Below, piece by piece: positions 7,830 through 17,319 of a stretch of 64,000 nt of DNA (the first letter of the stretch is position 1; the number at the start of each line of letters is the position of its first letter). The notes beneath the pieces were generated by a model. That model was not told where the DNA came from, did not search any database, and saw nothing but the letters and a program-made list of their open reading frames with translations. The translations under genes were made by a program, and so were the position numbers. Source of the DNA: JALORV01 sp963707445 (lineage in GTDB: Bacteria > Pseudomonadota > Gammaproteobacteria > Burkholderiales > Burkholderiaceae_F); the NCBI GenBank assembly GCA_963707445.1, contig CAVPPW010000007.1:186001-250000 (forward strand), given 5' to 3'.

Positions 7830-9017
7830 ATGACGCACCTGATGAACACCTATAGCCGCTTGCCGGTCGCCTTCACACAAGGCCGCGGCGCGTGGCTCAC
7901 CGACGAACAGGGCAGAGAATATCTCGATGCACTCGCCGGCATCGCGGTCAACGGCCTCGGGCATGCACATCCGCGTCTGGTCGCGGCGCTCGCGGAGCAG
8001 GTGGGCCGACTGATTCACACGTCGAACATCTACCAGGTGCGCGAACAGGAGCAGCTCGCCGACCGGCTGTGCGCGCTGTCAGGTCTGCAGGAAGTCTTCT
8101 TCGGCAACTCGGGCTCAGAAGCGAACGAGGGCGCGCTCAAGCTGGTGCGCCTGTACGGACACCAGCACGGTGAGCCCGAGGCGCAGACGCTGGTGATGGA
8201 ACGCGCGTGGCACGGGCGCACGCTGGCGACGCTCGCCGCAACCGGCAGCGAGAAGGCGCGCAAGGGCTTCGATCCGCTGCCGAGCGGCTTCATCCGCATC
8301 CCGTACAACGACATCACCGCGGCCGAGCGCGCAGCGGCGGCCGACCCCCGCGTGCGTGCGGTGTGGATCGAAGTGCTGCAGGGCGAAGGCGGCATCCAGG
8401 TCGCCGACCTCGACTACGTGCGGGCGCTGCGCCGGCTGTGCGACGAGCGCGGACTGCTGCTGATGATCGACGAGGTGCAGAGCGGTATCGGCCGCACCGG
8501 CAAGTGGTTCGCGCATCAATGGGCAGGCATCACGCCGGACGTGATGACGCTCGCCAAGGGGCTGGGCTCCGGCGTGCCGATCGGGGCGTTGCTCGCCGGC
8601 GGGCGCGCTGCCGGCGTCTTCGGACCCGGCCAGCACGGCACCACGTTCGGTGGCGGACCTCTGGCGATGCGCGCCGGGCTTGAAACGCTCGCGATCGTCG
8701 AAAGCGAAGGCCTGATGGAGAACGCTTTCGAGCAGGGCGAACGGGTGCGCGCGGGCCTGCGGCGCGAGCTGACCGGTGTCGCAGGCGTCGTCGAGGTCCG
8801 CGGGATGGGACTGATGATCGGCGTCCAACTCGACCGCCCTTGCGGCGATCTGGTCAAACACGCGCTCGCGGCCGGACTGCTGATCAACGTCACGAACGAC
8901 ACCGTCATCCGCCTGTTGCCGCCGTTGATCCTGACGGCGGCCGAGGCCGACCAGATCGTCGGTCGACTGGCGCCCGTGATCCGCAGCTTCCTCGCTCCGG
9001 CGGCACGGGCCGCGTGA
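7830..9017 (+). CDS. argD: Acetylornithine aminotransferase
   Basis: A 395-aa class III PLP aminotransferase that converts N-acetylglutamate semialdehyde to N-acetylornithine in arginine synthesis (and often serves lysine synthesis too). It shows FFGNSGSEANEGALKL, ERAWHGRTLATLAATG, MIDEVQSGIGRTGKWFAHQ and the PLP-lysine motif TLAKGLGSGVPIGA. The ATG at 7830 is preceded by AGGAG at 7817-7821. Two genes for the next arginine steps follow directly, with argF starting 4 bp after the argD stop, so argD-argF-argG probably form one operon. Confidence 0.95.
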   Translation: MTHLMNTYSRLPVAFTQGRGAWLTDEQGREYLDALAGIAVNGLGHAHPRLVAALAEQVGRLIHTSNIYQVREQEQLADRLCALSGLQEVFFGNSGSEANEGALKLVRLYGHQHGEPEAQTLVMERAWHGRTLATLAATGSEKARKGFDPLPSGFIRIPYNDITAAERAAAADPRVRAVWIEVLQGEGGIQVADLDYVRALRRLCDERGLLLMIDEVQSGIGRTGKWFAHQWAGITPDVMTLAKGLGSGVPIGALLAGGRAAGVFGPGQHGTTFGGGPLAMRAGLETLAIVESEGLMENAFEQGERVRAGLRRELTGVAGVVEVRGMGLMIGVQLDRPCGDLVKHALAAGLLINVTNDTVIRLLPPLILTAAEADQIVGRLAPVIRSFLAPAARAA

Positions 9018-9021
9018 GCCG

Positions 9022-9943
9022 GTGACACAGGCGATCCGCCGCTTCCTGCGGCTCGGCGATTTCACGCGTGAGGAACTCGCGTGGGTGTTCGAGCGCACCC
9101 GCATCATCAAGGAGCGGTTCAAACGCTACGAGTTCTACCAGCCGCTGCGCGACCGCACGTTGGCGATGGTGTTCGAGAAGGCTTCAACGCGCACGCGCGT
9201 CTCCTTCGAGGCGGGTATGTACCAGATGGGCGGCTCGGTCATCCACATCACCACCGGCGACTCGCAGCTCGGCCGCGCGGAGCCGATCGAGGACACGGCG
9301 CGCGTGATCTCGCGCATGGTCGATATCGTGATGATCCGCACTTACGAGCAGACCGAAGATCGAGCGCTTTGCGCAGTACTCGCGGGTGCCGGTGATCAAC
9401 GGTCTGACCAACGAATACCACCCGTGCCAGATTCTGGCCGACATCTTTACCTACCTCGAGCAGCGCGGGCCGATCAGCGGGCGCACCGTCGCCTGGATCG
9501 GCGACGCCAATAACATGGCCCATACGTGGATCCAGGCCGCGCAGCTCCTCGATTTCCGCGTGCACGTCTCGACGCCGCCCGGCTATCCGCTCGATCCGCA
9601 GCTCGCGCCTGCTGGACCCCACCTGAAGGTCTACGCCGACCCGATCGAGGCGGCCACCGGCGCCGATCTCGTCACGACCGATGTCTGGACCAGCATGGGA
9701 TTCGAAGCCGAAAATGAAACGCGGCGGCACGCATTTGCAAACTGGCAGGTGAACGACGAGATGATGCGAGCAGCTCGCCCCGATGCCCTCTTCATGCACT
9801 GCCTGCCTGCGCACCGCGGCGAGGAAGTCACTGCCAGCGTGATGGACGGTCCGCAATCGGTCGTCTGGGACGAGGCTGAGAATCGCTTGCACGCGCAAAA
9901 GGCGCTGATGGAATACCTGTTGCTCGGCCGCGCCGTCGAGTAA
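9022..9943 (+). CDS. argF: Ornithine carbamoyltransferase (one frameshift)
   Basis: Catalyses ornithine plus carbamoyl phosphate to citrulline in the cytoplasm. The first frame (9022 to about 9356) has FEKASTRTRVSFEAGMYQMG, with the carbamoyl-phosphate STRTR loop. The second frame continues with VINGLTNEYHPCQ, IGDANNMAHTW and the ornithine motif HCLPAHRGEE. The switch lies near 9355, where ACCGAAGATCGAG would read in frame if one A were removed. A single extra base in an otherwise perfect, co-operonic biosynthetic gene suggests sequence error rather than a dead gene. The start is GTG at 9022, four bases after argD. Confidence 0.9.
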
Positions 9944-9981
9944 GTCGATCTGCGGTTCCGATCAGCGCTCTCGAGGCGACC

Positions 9982-11322
9982 ATGACGACCATCCTGCAAA
10001 GCCTGCCGATCGGCGAGAAAGTCGGCATCGCGTTTTCAGGCGGCCTCGATACGAGCGCTGCCCTGCTGTGGATGCGCCGCAAGGGCGCGATCCCCTGCGC
10101 CTACACGGCCAATCTCGGCCAGCCCGACGAGTCCGACTACGACGAGATTCCGCGCAAGGCACTGCTGTACGGCGCCGAAGCGGCGCGGCTGATCGACTGC
10201 CGGCAGCAACTGGTCGCCGAGGGCATTTCGGCCCTGCAGTGCGGTGCTTTCCACATTTCGACGGCCGGCCTCACCTACTTCAACACAACGCCGATCGGCC
10301 GCGCGGTCACGGGAACGTTGCTCGTCGCCGCGATGAAGGAAGACAACGTCAACATCTGGGGCGACGGCAGCACCTACAAGGGCAACGACATCGAGCGCTT
10401 CTACCGCTACGGTCTGCTCGCGAACCCGGCGCTCAAAATATACAAGCCGTGGCTCGACCAGGCGTTCATCGATGAACTGGGCGGGCGCGCGGAAATGTCG
10501 GAGTTCATGAAGCAGGCTGGGTTCGCCTACAAGATGTCGACCGAAAAGGCCTACTCGACCGACTCCAACATGCTCGGCGCAACCCATGAGGCTAAGGATC
10601 TCGAATACCTGGCGAGCGGAATCCGGATCGTGCAGCCGATCATGGGCGTGGCGTTCTGGCGCGACGACGTGGCGATCAAGCGCGAGGAAGTCAAGGTCCG
10701 CTTCGACGAAGGCCGGCCGGCCGCGCTCAACGGCATCGACTACCGCGACGCGGTCGAACTGCTGAACGAGGCGAACCGCATCGGCGGACGCCACGGACTC
10801 GGCATGTCGGACCAGATCGAGAACCGCATCATCGAGGCGAAGAGCCGCGGCATTTACGAGGCCCCCGGCCTGGCCCTGCTCTTCATCGCCTACGAACGGC
10901 TCATTACCGGAATCCACAACGAGGACACGATCGAACAGTATCGGGACAACGGCCGCAAGCTCGGACGCCTGCTGTATCAGGGCCGCTGGTTCGACCCGCA
11001 GGCGATCATGCTGCGGGAGAGTGCACAGCGCTGGGTCGCGAGCGCGATCACCGGCGAGGTGACGATCGAACTCCGGCGTGGCAATGACTACTCGATCCTG
11101 AATACTGAATCGCCCAACCTCACCTACCAGCCGGAGCGGCTGACGATGGAAAAGGGCGAATCCGTGTTCTCGCCGTCCGACCGCATCGGCCAGCTGACGA
11201 TGCGCAACCTCGACATCACCGACACGCGCGCCAAGCTGATCGCGTATGCGAAGGCCGGCCTGCTGTCGGCACCGGCGGGCACCTCGCTGCCGCAGCTCTC
11301 CGAGGCGCCAAAGCGCAAATAG
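9982..11322 (+). CDS. argG: Argininosuccinate synthase
   Basis: A 446-aa ligase joining citrulline and aspartate with ATP to give argininosuccinate. It is of the longer E. coli-like type. The ATP-binding PP-loop is FSGGLDTSAALLWMRRKGA. Downstream are NTTPIGRAVTGTLL, GDGSTYKGNDIERFYRYG and STDSNMLGATHEAKDLE, all typical of ArgG. The reading frame is intact. It starts 38 bp after argF and closes the arginine operon; a strong terminator stands at 11496-11521. Confidence 0.97.
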   Translation: MTTILQSLPIGEKVGIAFSGGLDTSAALLWMRRKGAIPCAYTANLGQPDESDYDEIPRKALLYGAEAARLIDCRQQLVAEGISALQCGAFHISTAGLTYFNTTPIGRAVTGTLLVAAMKEDNVNIWGDGSTYKGNDIERFYRYGLLANPALKIYKPWLDQAFIDELGGRAEMSEFMKQAGFAYKMSTEKAYSTDSNMLGATHEAKDLEYLASGIRIVQPIMGVAFWRDDVAIKREEVKVRFDEGRPAALNGIDYRDAVELLNEANRIGGRHGLGMSDQIENRIIEAKSRGIYEAPGLALLFIAYERLITGIHNEDTIEQYRDNGRKLGRLLYQGRWFDPQAIMLRESAQRWVASAITGEVTIELRRGNDYSILNTESPNLTYQPERLTMEKGESVFSPSDRIGQLTMRNLDITDTRAKLIAYAKAGLLSAPAGTSLPQLSEAPKRK

Positions 11323-11495
11323 CGCGACCGCACCAAGCGGTAGGGCGCGGCACTGGCCGTTTGGATGAGTGCACAGCAGGTGCTTTGGTGCGACAGTGGC
11401 GTCGTTCTCGGTCGTCGGTGCTCTGCGCGTTCTCCTCACCGCAAGCGAGCTCTCCGACCGACGGCCAGGACACATCTTGGATCGCAGCGACACTT

Positions 11496-11521
11496 GGGCC
11501 CGCCTTGGCGGGCCCTTTTTT
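11496..11521 (+). terminator. Strong intrinsic terminator after argG
   Basis: Arms GGGCCCGCC (11496-11504) and GGCGGGCCC (11507-11515) form an 8- to 9-bp GC stem followed by six T residues. It lies about 170 bp after the argG stop; the intervening leader shows no gene. The convergent murB gene ends just beyond it. Confidence 0.85.
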
Positions 11522-11525
11522 CTGG

Positions 11526-12545
11526 CTAGACGATCAAAGGCTCGGGCTCGAGCGCGATGCCGAACTTTTGCCGCACCCGCTCCTGCACTTCGCGCGCGAG
11601 CTGTAGCAGTTCAGTGCCGGTGGCCCCGCCGCGGTTGACCAGCACCAGCGCCTGGCGCTCGTAGACTGCGGCGCGGCCGCGTGCATAGCCCTTGAGGCCG
11701 CACGCCTCGATCATCCAGCCGGCGGCGAGTTTGTAGCGGCCGCCGCCGATGTCGTAGCTCACCATCGAAGGATGGTGCTCGATCAGTTCGTTGCGAGCCT
11801 GCCGCGACACCACCGGATTCTTGAAGAAGCTGCCGGCGTTGCCGACCTTCGCCGGATCGGGCAGCTTGCGCCGCCGAATTGCGACGACGGCGTTGAAGAC
11901 ATCGCGCGGAGCGGGCCGGTCGATGCCGCGCGCCCGCAACTCGTTCTCGACGTCCGCATAGCCGACCACGGCCCGCCACTCGACCGGCAACGCCAGCGTG
12001 AGCGCGACGATGACGTAGCGCCCGGGCTGATGCTTGAAGACACTGTCCCGATAGCCGAAGCCGCAGCCATCGGCATCGAAGGTCACGCGCGCACCGTTTG
12101 CCAGATCGAACGCCTCGAGCGAGCCGAATCGCTCGGCGAGCTCAATGCCGTAGGCGCCGATGTTCTGGATTGGGGCAGCACCCGCGGAACCCGGAATCAG
12201 CGCGAGATTCTCGACGCCGGCCAGCCCATCGCCAAGCAGGCGTTCGACCGTGTAATGCCAGTCTTCGCCGGCACCAATGCGGACATGGTGGCGGCCCGCG
12301 AGCTCTCCCAGCCGTTCGTAGGCAGGAATCCCGATCTTCAGGACCAGCCCGTGGAAATCGCCAGTGAAAAGCACGTTGCTGCCACCGCCGAGCACGAGCC
12401 GCGGCAGCCCGTCGATTGTCGCGTCGCTCAGGACTTCGGCTAGTTCGGCTTCACTGCGAACGTGCGCGAAGTGCGAGGCGCAGACGTCGACGCCGAACGT
12501 GTTAAATGGGGCAAGGCTGATGTTGCGTTCGATCGCCGGCAGCAT
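11526..12545 (-). CDS. murB: UDP-N-acetylenolpyruvoylglucosamine reductase
   Basis: A 339-aa FAD enzyme that reduces UDP-GlcNAc-enolpyruvate to UDP-MurNAc with NADPH, the second committed step of peptidoglycan synthesis. It is the E. coli-like type I enzyme. Motifs visible are NTFGVDV, VLGGGSNVLFTGDF (FAD site), PGSAGAAPIQNIGAYG, RDSVFKHQPG and GNAGSFFKNPVV with the catalytic serine. The C-terminal LVLVNRGGATG holds the region with the catalytic glutamate in other members. It is divergent from yajQ with a 56-bp gap and convergent with argG. Confidence 0.95.
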   Translation of the reverse strand: MLPAIERNISLAPFNTFGVDVCASHFAHVRSEAELAEVLSDATIDGLPRLVLGGGSNVLFTGDFHGLVLKIGIPAYERLGELAGRHHVRIGAGEDWHYTVERLLGDGLAGVENLALIPGSAGAAPIQNIGAYGIELAERFGSLEAFDLANGARVTFDADGCGFGYRDSVFKHQPGRYVIVALTLALPVEWRAVVGYADVENELRARGIDRPAPRDVFNAVVAIRRRKLPDPAKVGNAGSFFKNPVVSRQARNELIEHHPSMVSYDIGGGRYKLAAGWMIEACGLKGYARGRAAVYERQALVLVNRGGATGTELLQLAREVQERVRQKFGIALEPEPLIV

Positions 12546-12601
12546 CGGGCCATTGTATGGGCCGCCTACACTGCGGGCGCCGCGCTTTCCCGAGGTCAGC
12601 C

Positions 12602-13087
12602 ATGCCGTCGTTCGACGCCGTCTGCAAGCCCAACCTGGTCGAAGTGCGCAACGCGCTCGAACAGGCCAACAAGGAAATCAGCACCCGCTTCGACTTCAAG
12701 GGTTCGGATGCTCGCATCGAGGGCAAGGAGCACGAGCTCATCGCGTTTGCCGACGATGAATTCAAGCTTGGGCAGGTGCGGGACGTGTTGACGGCAAAGA
12801 TGGCGAAGCGAGGCGTCGACGTGCGGCTGCTCGACTTCGGCACCCTGGAAAAGATCTCCGGCGATAAGTTGAAGCAGCCGATCAAAGTGCGCAACGGCAT
12901 CGACGCGGCTCTGGCCAAGAAAATTGTCGCGCTGCTGAAGGACAGCAAACTCAAGGTGAGCGCCAGCATTCAGGGAGATACAGTGCGCGTCAGTGGAACG
13001 AAAAGGGACAGCCTGCAGGAGGCGATCGCGCTGTTGCGCGCGCAAATCACCACCGTACCGTTGTCGTTCGAGAATTTCCGCGATTGA
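12602..13087 (+). CDS. yajQ: YajQ-family nucleotide-binding protein
   Basis: A 161-aa protein of the YajQ family (DUF520). Members bind cyclic di-GMP or other nucleotides, and in Xanthomonas a homologue acts with a transcription factor. Diagnostic stretches are MPSFDAVCKPNLVEVRNALEQ, STRFDFKGSDARIE, GQVRDVLTAKMAKRGVD and KVSASIQGDTVRVSGTKRDS near the C-terminus. It is cytosolic, with two ferredoxin-like repeats. The start at 12602 gives the exact family N-terminus. It stands opposite murB, a common betaproteobacterial arrangement. Confidence 0.93.
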   Translation: MPSFDAVCKPNLVEVRNALEQANKEISTRFDFKGSDARIEGKEHELIAFADDEFKLGQVRDVLTAKMAKRGVDVRLLDFGTLEKISGDKLKQPIKVRNGIDAALAKKIVALLKDSKLKVSASIQGDTVRVSGTKRDSLQEAIALLRAQITTVPLSFENFRD

Positions 13088-13333
13088 CCGGCCGGCCACC
13101 GGTCGACACCAACCGCTGCTCGCCAGCAGGCGCCGTCCGCCGCGCTCCAAATACCACTCGCGCAATTACCGGTTGAACGCCGACTTCTGCAGTCCTACCT
13201 TTGCGCGGGTGCGAAGTCCTCGATCGACAGACAACGATCCGGCGCAGCGAAGCGCTTGCGCAGCTGGGATGAATTGGACTACCATAAACGCGGTATGCGA
13301 ACACCGATCTCACGTTTTGCTGCCTTCGGCCGT

Positions 13334-13690
13334 ATGACGAGTTCCAACTTCGAAGGCTTTCCGACCGTGCAGCCGGCGGTACCTACGCCGGCACGAAGCA
13401 TCAGCGGCGGCCCGGACGGCAGCCTTTCGATGCTGGAGCGGCACCATCCTGCCGTCGTCCGCTCGCTGACTCTGCTCTGGGGCTACCCGGAGATGAACCA
13501 GTATTTCGAGAAGGTCTGGGGCGGACAGGACCCGAGCCTCAATCTGGAACCGGCCGCGATGTCGGAGCTGATGATGCTGGCCGCCATTCACCAGCGCATT
13601 TGCCCCTACAAGCCGGCCTGCAAGGTCGAGGAACTGTACGGCGCCGGCCGCTGGGCCGACACCTGGAAGCCGGCGCGTTCGCACCGTTAA
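13334..13690 (+). CDS. Conserved small protein of unknown function
   Basis: I do not recognise a named family. From the ATG at 13334 the protein has 118 residues: a proline-rich N-terminus, then a helical core with MLERHHPAVVRSLTLLWGYP, YFEKVWGGQDPSLNLEP and MSELMMLAAIHQRICPYKP. The core has balanced composition and two cysteines, and reads like a real cytosolic protein. An earlier ATG at 13295 is equally possible; neither has a strong ribosome site. The 246 bp between yajQ and this gene hold no other feature. Codon use matches the neighbours. Confidence 0.6.
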   Translation: MTSSNFEGFPTVQPAVPTPARSISGGPDGSLSMLERHHPAVVRSLTLLWGYPEMNQYFEKVWGGQDPSLNLEPAAMSELMMLAAIHQRICPYKPACKVEELYGAGRWADTWKPARSHR

Positions 13691-13734
13691 CGCTGACGCC
13701 CGAAGGCGGTGGCGTTCTCCCGCACTAACCGGAT

Positions 13735-14472
13735 CTAATCGCGCGCGCCGCGCAGCCAGCGGTCGTACAGGTGCGTCGCGACCTGTTGCATCCGCGCGGC
13801 CCGCACGCCGAGGTCGAGCAGCATCGCCGTCGGAGACTGCACCGCAGGTCCGCCGGTGCGCTGGCGTTCCGCGTCGACAGCGCCCGCCGCGACCGGGTCG
13901 GACGCCCACAGTTGCACCAGTTCGGCAGTCATCTCGATATGAAACTGCATGCCGATATGCGTGTAACTGGCGCGCTCGATCACATACGCCTGGTTTGGAC
14001 ACCAGTCGCCGCGCAGCAGGCGACATGCGCCGGCCGGCAATCCAAAGGCGTCCTCGTGCCATTGGAAGTACTCCACGTCGGCAGCGCTTTCGCCGAGCCA
14101 ATCGCGCGCCCGTTCGGCATCGTCGATCTGCAGCCGGCCCCAGCCGATCTCGACATGCGGCGAGCGGTCGACGACGGCGCCGAAGGCACGCGCGAGCAGC
14201 TGGCCGCCGAGGCAGTGGCCGATGATCGGCACGCCGTGGACGTCGGCATCGCGTAGCAGCGCCAGCTCCGCCTCGATCCACGGCAGTTGGTCATTGACGC
14301 TCATGTTGCCGCCAAGCGAACAGATCCCGGCATAGGGCTGCGCTGACCCCGGCATCGGGTCGCCGTCGAAGAGTCGCTTGATGATGTAGCTGCGGCCACG
14401 CGCCTGCAGGTGCTGCTCGAAGTTGCCGGGCGCGACGTCCGCCTCGTGCTGAACGATCGCGATCGGCTTCAT
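13735..14472 (-). CDS. Class I glutamine amidotransferase-like protein
   Basis: A 245-aa protein of the type 1 glutamine amidotransferase fold, stand-alone and GuaA-domain-like. The nucleophile elbow is GHCLGGQLLARAFGA, with the catalytic cysteine, and the histidine-glutamate pair lies in MQFHIEMTAE. GNMSVNDQLPWIEAE precedes the elbow. Such free-standing proteins may hydrolyse glutamine or gamma-glutamyl compounds; the real substrate is unknown. It is convergent with the preceding small protein and directly downstream of dxs on the same strand, 18 bp apart, so it may be co-transcribed with xseB-ispA-dxs. Confidence 0.8.
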   Translation of the reverse strand: MKPIAIVQHEADVAPGNFEQHLQARGRSYIIKRLFDGDPMPGSAQPYAGICSLGGNMSVNDQLPWIEAELALLRDADVHGVPIIGHCLGGQLLARAFGAVVDRSPHVEIGWGRLQIDDAERARDWLGESAADVEYFQWHEDAFGLPAGACRLLRGDWCPNQAYVIERASYTHIGMQFHIEMTAELVQLWASDPVAAGAVDAERQRTGGPAVQSPTAMLLDLGVRAARMQQVATHLYDRWLRGARD

Positions 14473-14490
14473 GCGACCGGATCGGCCGTA

Positions 14491-16392
14491 TCAGCTGGCC
14501 TGGGCTTTGGCCGCGGGGGCCAAGAGCGCGCCGAAATGCCTGCGCATTGTGGCCGTGATTCCGGCGACATCGAGTCCGCACTCCTTCAGCAGCAACGCGG
14601 GATCACCGTGGTCGACAAAGCGGGGCGGCAGACCGATCTGCAGCACCGGCAGCTGCAGCCCGGCCATAGCCAGCGCCTCCAGCACCGCACTGCCGGCGCC
14701 GCCCTCAACCGCATTTTCCTCGAGCGTCACAAGCGCCTCGTGCGTGCGCGCCAGGTGCAGCACCAGCGCATTGTCGAGCGGCTTCACGAAGCGCATGTTG
14801 GCGACACTTGCGTCGAATTCTTCCGCCACCGCCAGCGCCGGAGTCAGCATCGACCCGAACGCCAGCAATGCGATGCGTCCCTTGCGCGTTCTCGCCGCAC
14901 GGCGCATTTCGCCTTTACCGAGCGGCAGCAGCTGCGGCTCGCGTTGCACGGCGACGCCTGGACCGCTGCCGCGCGGATAGCGCACGGCAGCCGGCTGGCC
15001 GCATTCCAGCGCCGTCGCGAGCATTTGCCGGCACTCGTTCTCGTCCGACGGCGTCATCACCACCATGTTGGGAATGCAGCGCAGGTACGACAGATCGAAG
15101 GCGCCATGATGGGTCGCACCATCGGCACCGACGAGCCCGCCGCGATCGAGCGCAAACACCACCGGCAGATTCTGCAGGGCGACATCGTGGATCAGCTGAT
15201 CGTAGGCGCGCTGCAGGAAGGTCGAATAGATCGCCACGACCGGCTTCATGCCTTCGCACGCCAGTCCGGCGGCGAAGGTGACCGCATGCTGCTCGGCGAT
15301 GCCGACATCAAAATACCGATTCGGGAATTCCTGCTCGAAGCGCACCAGCCCGGAACCTTCGCGCATCGCCGGCGTGATGCCGACGACGCGCGGGTCGACC
15401 GCCGCGGCATCGACCAGCCAGTCGCCAAACACCTGCGTATAGGTCGGCTTGCTCGGCGCCGCGCGCGCGATGCCGACGCGCGGATCGAACTTGCCCGGGC
15501 CGTGATACAGGACCGGATCGGCCTCGGCGAGCTTGTACCCCTGCCCCTTGCGGGTGACCACGTGCAGGAACTGTGGGCCCTCGAGCGCCTTCAGGTTCTG
15601 CAGCGTCGGGATCAGCGAGTCCAGATCGTGCCCGTCGATCGGGCCGATGTAGTTGAAGCCGAATTCCTCGAACAGCGTCGCCGGCACCACCATCCCCTTG
15701 GCGTGCTCTTCGAGTTTCTTAGCGAGTTCGAAGACCGGCGGGAAGTTCTTCAGAACCTGCTTGCCGGCGCTCTTCGCCGCGGCATAGAAGCCCCCGCTCA
15801 ACAGCCGCGCAAGATAGCGATTGAGCCCGCCGACCGCTGGCGAGATCGACATGTCATTGTCGTTCAGCACCACCAGCAGACGGATGTTCTCGGTGACGCC
15901 GGCATTGTTGAGCGCCTCGAAAGCCATTCCGGCGCTCATCGCCCCGTCGCCGATCACCGCGATCGAGTGGCGCTCAAGACCCAAATTGCGCGCAGCCACT
16001 GCCATGCCGAGCGCTGCGGAAATCGATGTCGACGAGTGCGCAGTTCCAAATGTGTCGTACTCGCTTTCGACCCGCCGCGGGAACCCGGACATGCCACCGT
16101 ACTGGCGCAGCCGCGACATGCCGTCGCGCCGCCCCGTGAGGATCTTGTGAGCGTAGGTCTGGTGACCGACGTCCCAGACAATGCGATCGTCCGGCGTGTC
16201 GAAGACATAGTGCAGAGCGATCGTCAGCTCCACGGTGCCGAGGTTGGAGCTGAGGTGGCCTCCGGTCGCAGAGACCGAGTCGAGAACGTACTGACGCAGC
16301 TCGCTGGCCAGTGCTGCCAACTGCGAGCGCTCCAGCTGCCGCAGGTCGGCCGGTGCGTTGATCGAATTCAGCAGGGAAGTCGAAGCATCCAT
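14491..16392 (-). CDS. dxs: 1-deoxy-D-xylulose-5-phosphate synthase
   Basis: A 633-aa thiamine-diphosphate enzyme that condenses pyruvate and glyceraldehyde 3-phosphate, the entry to the MEP isoprenoid pathway. The N-terminal half has ATGGHLSSNLGTVELTIALH, VWDVGHQTYAHKILTGR and GDGAMSAGMAFEALNNAG (ThDP/Mg site). The C-terminal half has FDVGIAEQHAVTFAAGLA and LDRGGLVGADGATHHGAFD. Length and motif order are normal and the frame is intact. It follows ispA by 3 bp in the classic xseB-ispA-dxs operon. Confidence 0.97.
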   Translation of the reverse strand: MDASTSLLNSINAPADLRQLERSQLAALASELRQYVLDSVSATGGHLSSNLGTVELTIALHYVFDTPDDRIVWDVGHQTYAHKILTGRRDGMSRLRQYGGMSGFPRRVESEYDTFGTAHSSTSISAALGMAVAARNLGLERHSIAVIGDGAMSAGMAFEALNNAGVTENIRLLVVLNDNDMSISPAVGGLNRYLARLLSGGFYAAAKSAGKQVLKNFPPVFELAKKLEEHAKGMVVPATLFEEFGFNYIGPIDGHDLDSLIPTLQNLKALEGPQFLHVVTRKGQGYKLAEADPVLYHGPGKFDPRVGIARAAPSKPTYTQVFGDWLVDAAAVDPRVVGITPAMREGSGLVRFEQEFPNRYFDVGIAEQHAVTFAAGLACEGMKPVVAIYSTFLQRAYDQLIHDVALQNLPVVFALDRGGLVGADGATHHGAFDLSYLRCIPNMVVMTPSDENECRQMLATALECGQPAAVRYPRGSGPGVAVQREPQLLPLGKGEMRRAARTRKGRIALLAFGSMLTPALAVAEEFDASVANMRFVKPLDNALVLHLARTHEALVTLEENAVEGGAGSAVLEALAMAGLQLPVLQIGLPPRFVDHGDPALLLKECGLDVAGITATMRRHFGALLAPAAKAQAS

Positions 16393-16395
16393 CGC

Positions 16396-17319
16396 TCAGT
16401 GGTCGCGGCAGACGATCAGATCGGCGAGATCGCGCAAGCGCGTGGCGCGCGGTCCGAGTTGCGCAATCGCATCGAGCGCCTGCGCCCGCAGTCGCAGACT
16501 CAAGGCTCGCGCGGCTTCAACGCCCAGCGCCGACACGTAGGTCGGCTTGCTGTGCGCTGCGTCCTTGCCGGCGGTCTTGCCCAGCGTGTCGGTGTCGGCC
16601 GAGACATCGAGCACGTCGTCGACGACCTGGAACGCCAACCCGATGGCATCACCGAACCGCGCCAGCGCCTCGCGCGTGCACTCAGTCAGCAGCGCCGAGC
16701 GGCCCGACAGCGCACCCATCAGCACCGACGCGCGCAGCAGCGCGCCGGTCTTCATCCGGTGCATGCGTTCCAGCTCCGCGAGGCTCAGCGTGTGGCCGAC
16801 CGCGGCGAGGTCCAGCGCCTGTCCGCCGCACATGCCGCGCGTGCCCACCGCGTGCGCGAGTTCGCGCATCAGCGAAGCCGTCTGCGACGCCGGCAGCGGG
16901 CCGTCGGCGATGACCTTGAAGGCCTCGGCCTGCAACGCATCGCCGGCGAGCATCGCGGTCGCTTCGTCGAACTCGATGTGCACGGTGGGCCTGCCACGGC
17001 GCAGCACGTCGTCATCCATGCATGGGAGATCATCGTGCACCAGCGAATACGCATGCACGTATTCAACCGCGAGCGCCGCGCGGTCGAGCCCCTCCGGATC
17101 GGCAGCGGTCACCTCGCCCGCCGCGTATACCAGCAGCGGCCGCACATGCTTGCCGCCCCCGAGCACGGCGTAGCGCATCGCGCGGTGCAGACGTTCGGGC
17201 GGCTCGTCGGCGTCAGGCAGCATCTCGGCGGCCGCAGCGTCAAAGCGCTCGCCGGCGTCGCGCATCCAGTGCACGAAGGCCTCAGGCAATTCGATCTTTG
17301 GAAGGATCGCCGCGATCAT
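16396..17319 (-). CDS. ispA: Farnesyl diphosphate synthase (polyprenyl synthetase)
   Basis: A 307-aa short-chain prenyltransferase adding isopentenyl diphosphate to make geranyl and farnesyl diphosphate. The first aspartate-rich motif sits in VHDDLPCMDDDVLRRGRP and the second in QVVDDVLDVSADTDTLGK. GGGKHVRPLLVYAAGE and MCGGQALDLAAVG fit IspA. The start ATG at 17319 overlaps the xseB stop by four bases (ATGA), indicating translational coupling. A longer open frame upstream overlaps xseB in another frame and is not the real N-terminus. Confidence 0.95.
   Translation of the reverse strand: MIAAILPKIELPEAFVHWMRDAGERFDAAAAEMLPDADEPPERLHRAMRYAVLGGGKHVRPLLVYAAGEVTAADPEGLDRAALAVEYVHAYSLVHDDLPCMDDDVLRRGRPTVHIEFDEATAMLAGDALQAEAFKVIADGPLPASQTASLMRELAHAVGTRGMCGGQALDLAAVGHTLSLAELERMHRMKTGALLRASVLMGALSGRSALLTECTREALARFGDAIGLAFQVVDDVLDVSADTDTLGKTAGKDAAHSKPTYVSALGVEAARALSLRLRAQALDAIAQLGPRATRLRDLADLIVCRDH

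Noticed and set aside
6591..9017. 808-codon open frame containing argD
   Set aside because: The first 413 codons are antisense to the GMC oxidoreductase gene and pass through the terminator hairpin; only the part from 7830 is real.
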